Positions 60,028 through 64,000 of a stretch of 64,000 bases of DNA are shown here, piece after piece. Source of the stretch: Cruorifilaria tuberocauda (taxonomy: Eukaryota > Nematoda > Chromadorea > Rhabditida > Onchocercidae); contig JABVXU010000165.1 in the NCBI GenBank assembly GCA_013365365.1, positions 45,041 to 109,040 of the forward strand, given 5' to 3'. The translations under genes and the position numbers were made by a program. Below the pieces are notes generated by a model. That model did not search any database and had not been told where the DNA came from. It saw only the letters and a program-made list of their open reading frames with translations. Within the stretch, counting starts at the first letter, position 1. The number at the start of each line of letters is the position of its first letter.

Positions 60028-63000
60028 ATGGATGTAAGTACTTCAGATATTTGCAATTTATTCTTGATATTAAGCAAAATAAAATTGTTGCTCTTAGTTT
60101 GCATATAATATTGAAATATTCAGGAAGATTCTGAAAGTATCGAGAATGGTCCTATAAATTTGCAAAAGCTGTTTGAATATACTAATTGGGGATCAAAACT
60201 GACTTTTATCGGTGGGGGTAAGATAGCAGCTGCTCTCATAGGCGGTTTTGAATCTGCTGGTAAGTTGTACCTCTTAATTTAAATTCAAAATATTTATAAG
60301 AAATGAGGTGGTATGTGGTTACTGTAGGCTCACCCTCCTATAATCCAACTTAGCATATGTAATCTAAAGTACCAGATCAAATCTAGCGGATTCGTTACTA
60401 TTATGGAATAGGCGTGATAGATTAAAGAGTGTACTTTTAGCTGTTTGTTTGCTTGCAACTGCGCAAATAAATGTTTAATATACTGGAGCATTTATGTGTT
60501 ATTCAGGTCTCGTGACTAAAGGTAACGTTGCCGTCAGTATTAAAACAGAATTATCCGCACAACGATCGCCGAATGTCTTTTTTATTTGTATAGATTACAA
60601 ATATTTTGCCAAGAAACCCAAATTGTAGCGACTGGGATATGCAAATGTATACACATCCAATGAATTTCTAATTCGAGCACATGGTCAAGGTATGCATTAC
60701 GTAAATCATTTTTATTCATAGTATCATCGGTTTTTTTCTGCAGTTGTTTGATAATGATTGATATAGTTTGTGAATTTAAGCAGCATAAAGAAATGATGCA
60801 TATTCTATGATGATGTATATTCTCAGCTGTTGATTTTTTTACTCAGATTATTAAGTGAAGCGCTTAGCGAGAACAAGTCATATAGATCGTAACAGCGATT
60901 CAAATAAGAGTGAATTTTGTTCTGACGTATATTTCTCTATGGAATTAATTTTCGAAAACCACAAATTTTTGTTACTTTATCTCCATTATTTTTCTTTATT
61001 AACATATTTTTGTCGATTTTTAACAGTGATCTTCATCATCATGAATGGAAATTCGTTAGAATAATTCTAATAATACGGTGATTTTCAGGAATTGTTTTTT
61101 TGTCGGTGAAACCGCAGATGCGCACTGCAGTGTTGGAGGAGTTGAGCAAAAAGGCATTTGCAAATACTCCATTAATTGTCTCTCTTATGAGTGGAGTTAA
61201 TGTGGAGAGATTGGAGATAGAAGTATGTTTCGGGACTATAATTGATGGAAAACATGTTTCTCTTCTTATGACGTATAAGATGAGCTATTTCTAATCTTGA
61301 CAGTTTTAAACAAATTTAAAGTTGCGGCTAAGGGTTATATCACAGAACGTGGAGTGGTGCGTCTAATGTCGAATCTCTCGGTTTCTCTACGTTCTGGAGC
61401 AACGATCATCTGCCCTAGTTCGTGCCTGGGGGAGGAAAAGGTAAGTCTTTCTTCTCTCTTTTTAATGGTTTTATATGAATGTGAACTTTCATGCAGGAAA
61501 AAAAAGTAGAATGAATGTAAAGTGCGTTTACGTCAAAAGGCTCATATCGAATTTCATCACTTTTATTAGCAATATTTTGCAGATTAATTTAATCAAGTGT
61601 ACCATGCAACATGTTGGTATCTGTTTGGTAATCAATGAAAAATTATTTGATGCGGCTGCAACAATTGTAGGTTGTGAGCCAGCTTGTTAGTTTTAACACC
61701 GTTTCTTTAAGAATGTTTTTTTTTTTTTTTTTGGAAAATGAGCTTAAAAAATAAGACCTCTCTAGGATGACAGTCTTCATAAAAAACTTCGTCACAAATC
61801 ATGACGTTGCTGAGTTTCAGGTGTTTATGACACTCGAAACATTATCAAAAAAAATGGTTCTCATTTTTTTACTAACAATTCTACTCTGTGAGAATTATTT
61901 GTTGCTCAAAAGTAATATCCTCTTCTTATTTTGAGGTTTTGCTCCGCATTAATCGAAGCAGTGTATGTTTCAACGAAAGGAAGTTCAGGACAGATTTAGA
62001 ATTTGTTTTCTAACGGTAATCTCTCGGTGTCCTACCGTATTGTCTCACTTTTTTTGCAACGCTGAAAATTATTTGGACTTACTCTTAGTGTACAGGTATT
62101 TTAGGCGCCAGAAATTGCAGTTGGTGTCGTCAATTTGACACTTGCATTTTTTCATGCTTTTATTTGTACTTACGTTATAGTCATGTTTATAACCTTGGTT
62201 ATGGTACTTGTTGGTTAAGGTTTCTTACTATCAATTTAACAAATACAATAAGCAAAAGAAATTTGATTTTTCTTTTTATTAACTTGGTTTGAACTGCTGA
62301 GGTATTATGCACAGCATTTCAATTTTTGAGTAGGCTGATATCATATGAGCGAGAAGGTTTTATTTTGTACTGGTCTACTATGCATTTGAGAATCATTACA
62401 TTCTAGTTGTTTTTCCATTTTCAATTTCTTGTCACTAACTGATAATTAAATTTATAGTTTTCCTGGTTTTAAGCTAAGATTTTGTGGTACATTTTCGTAT
62501 GGTTAATTGTTGATTAGAAGTTTAAAAGTTACATATTTTTGACTATTTTTGACTGTTAGAAGATTTATTCTGTAAGTAATTTTGTTTTTTTCTTCAAGTA
62601 TAATCGTTTAATTTTTGTTTATTGAGTATTGAGTTTTTGTTTTTTTTTCTTATAGGTTTTTTTTGGGTGTGTTTTTTCTATTTTATTTCTGTTTTATGTT
62701 ACTCAGGTTACTAGCTCGGTTTATTTTCTAGTGTTGGAGGATATATTATCGGCCAAGTTATGTATATTTCATTGATTTTGAATCATTCCTGTGATCGTGT
62801 TGCTGATGTGTCCAACCATTTATCATTTAGTTTATTCCTTACCATCTCATTATCTGCCATAGCTGTTTTATGAATGTTTTGTTATTTTCAGACTTTCTTT
62901 TTGTAAATAAAAAACTGTTTTTATATATTTAAAATTGTTTGTGTTACATGTGTTACTGAAATTCTGAGACTGCAGTAGACGTGCTTTAACCTGATATGAA

Positions 63001-63629
63001 GTTTTTCTGTATTAGTGTTTGAAACGTAATATATTCAAACTGAATTTTCTCTAATGATTGCTTTGTCGAATGCTGTACATGCTGAGGATGTGTAGAATCA
63101 CTGTAAGTCTCGATATGCAGGAATTGAAGATTTAATTTAACTTGGTACTATAATGGTTGAAAGCACTGATTTGATGCTGAAGGTTAAGGTTAAAATAAGC
63201 GTTTCTCAACGTTGATCTTTGTTATATGTTTGCTCTTTTTGTTAATCTTAGCTTATGTCATCATAAACTATATATCCGTGAATTTTGTCTTTTCTTTGAC
63301 GGCTAGAAGTTCAGGTGGAATGTTACATTTGGACATTTTGAACATGGTGCAGTTATTATTAGTTGTTTAAGTTAAAGTTAGAATTTGCTTCCATGCAGAA
63401 AAACTTCAAATTAATTAGTAGCAGAGTTTTTGATGCCATTGAAGTACCATTACGTTACTCAAAACTTTCAAGGCAAACTATTTATTATTGTTTATTATAT
63501 CTAATTGCAGAAAATCAATTTTTTTTTGAACTGATTTCCAGCAGGAGAACGAAACCAGTTGTAATTACCCTAGACCCAAAGTTTTTTACTTCTGGAACTA
63601 CAGTAAAGGAACTATATTATATATCATAA
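60028..63629 (+). CDS. Divergent pyrroline-5-carboxylate reductase-like protein, complete
   Basis: Nine exons join in phase to 283 aa, the usual P5CR length: 60028-60033, 60124-60259, 60507-60574, 60629-60689, 61089-61222, 61333-61440, 61583-61666, 62707-62756 and 63425-63629. P5CR makes proline from pyrroline-5-carboxylate with NAD(P)H. The Rossmann start LTFIGGGKIAAALIGGFESAG-type motif (residues about 24-44, given here as FIGGGKIAAALIGGF) and VFLSVKPQ are clear. RLMSNLSVSLRSGATII matches the family segment ending in REGATV. The C-terminal dimerisation half is poorly conserved: the SGSGPAY motif is replaced by ATIVTSSVYF, and SPGGTT by FFTSGTT. The exon 6 start (after CTAAG) is uncertain; alternatively VFLNKFKVAAK is included. 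If the 50-base exon 8 is wrong, the frame could instead end at PAC and stop near 61690. Probably a paralogue, possibly not a reductase. Confidence 0.78.
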
Positions 63630-64000
63630 TCTGTGGAATTAAATCATCCTATTAAAACTTGTAAAATTGTGATAACTCATATGCATAGGTCGTTGAAATC
63701 CAACCACAGGTTATTCGAGAAGTAAGGTAATCTGGGAAATGTAAAGCTCAAGCAGTAGACGGCGAAGAAAGTTAATGTCCGCATTTTCTGATAAGAAGTA
63801 GATGAAAAGAAGAAAGAGATTGAGTTATGCATTTAATATTTTAACATTTTTGCAACATCAAATTGTGAAATGGAAACATTAGAGACAATTAATTAATTAA
63901 ATCAAATACTACAGGATTGAAAGAATAACTATATCATAACATGAATATATATTGTCGGGGATTTCCTTCAACCGCGACAAGATTTAAGTTGTTCTTTCGT
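63630..64000. other. Non-coding right edge
   Basis: Probably the 3' UTR and downstream DNA of the P5CR-like gene. No ORF, poly(A) hexamer close to the stop, or RNA gene was recognised. Confidence 0.4.

Overview
This 64 kb window is nuclear DNA from a nematode. It is very A+T-rich. Genes consist of many short exons separated by introns of roughly 50 to 1,800 bases. Splice acceptors are mostly of the nematode type (TTTCAG and looser TTTAAG or TATAG variants), and several start codons lie 10-20 bases after a good splice acceptor, as expected for spliced-leader trans-splicing. A patched-related (PTR) protein, from a family greatly expanded in nematodes, is present. A clade III parasitic nematode such as a filarial worm would fit, but this is an inference from style. 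Gene models were built by joining exons by hand, using reading-frame phase and similarity to known families recalled from memory.

Layout, left to right. Bases 1-46 (minus) hold the first membrane helix of a mitochondrial SLC25 carrier, probably a glutamate carrier, cut by the window edge. 2949-6285 (minus) is a complete ERGIC2/Erv41 homologue (10 exons, 384 aa). 11920-18018 (plus) is a RASEF/Rab45-like EF-hand plus Rab GTPase gene. 19251-27246 (minus) is a complete PTR gene (14 exons, 901 aa). 30538-30678 (plus) is a candidate 46-aa membrane microprotein. 30852-34407 (minus) is an ASNSD1-like asparagine-synthetase-domain gene (538 aa), head-to-head with bbs-4 at 35757-38524 (plus, 481 aa). 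39421-40685 (plus) is the SR splicing factor SRSF1/rsp-3. About 41-50 kb is gene-poor. 50195-54872 (plus) is plastin/fimbrin. 55-60 kb is gene-poor. 60028-63629 (plus) is a divergent pyrroline-5-carboxylate reductase-like gene (283 aa).

The genes are ordinary cellular genes with no obvious operon: ER-Golgi trafficking, a lipid-anchored Rab, membrane transport, ciliary BBSome assembly, splicing, actin bundling and proline metabolism. The most useful regulatory observation is a full match to the RFX/DAF-19 X-box in the shared bbs-4/ASNSD1 upstream region. Other points worth checking are an ASNSD1 model without the N-terminal glutaminase cysteine, degenerate EF-hands in plastin and RASEF, a possible lipidated/unlipidated splice choice at the RASEF C-terminus, a P5CR-like protein that has lost its C-terminal signature, and two long perfect or near-perfect hairpins. 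I saw no new mobile system, CRISPR array, rRNA or convincing tRNA.
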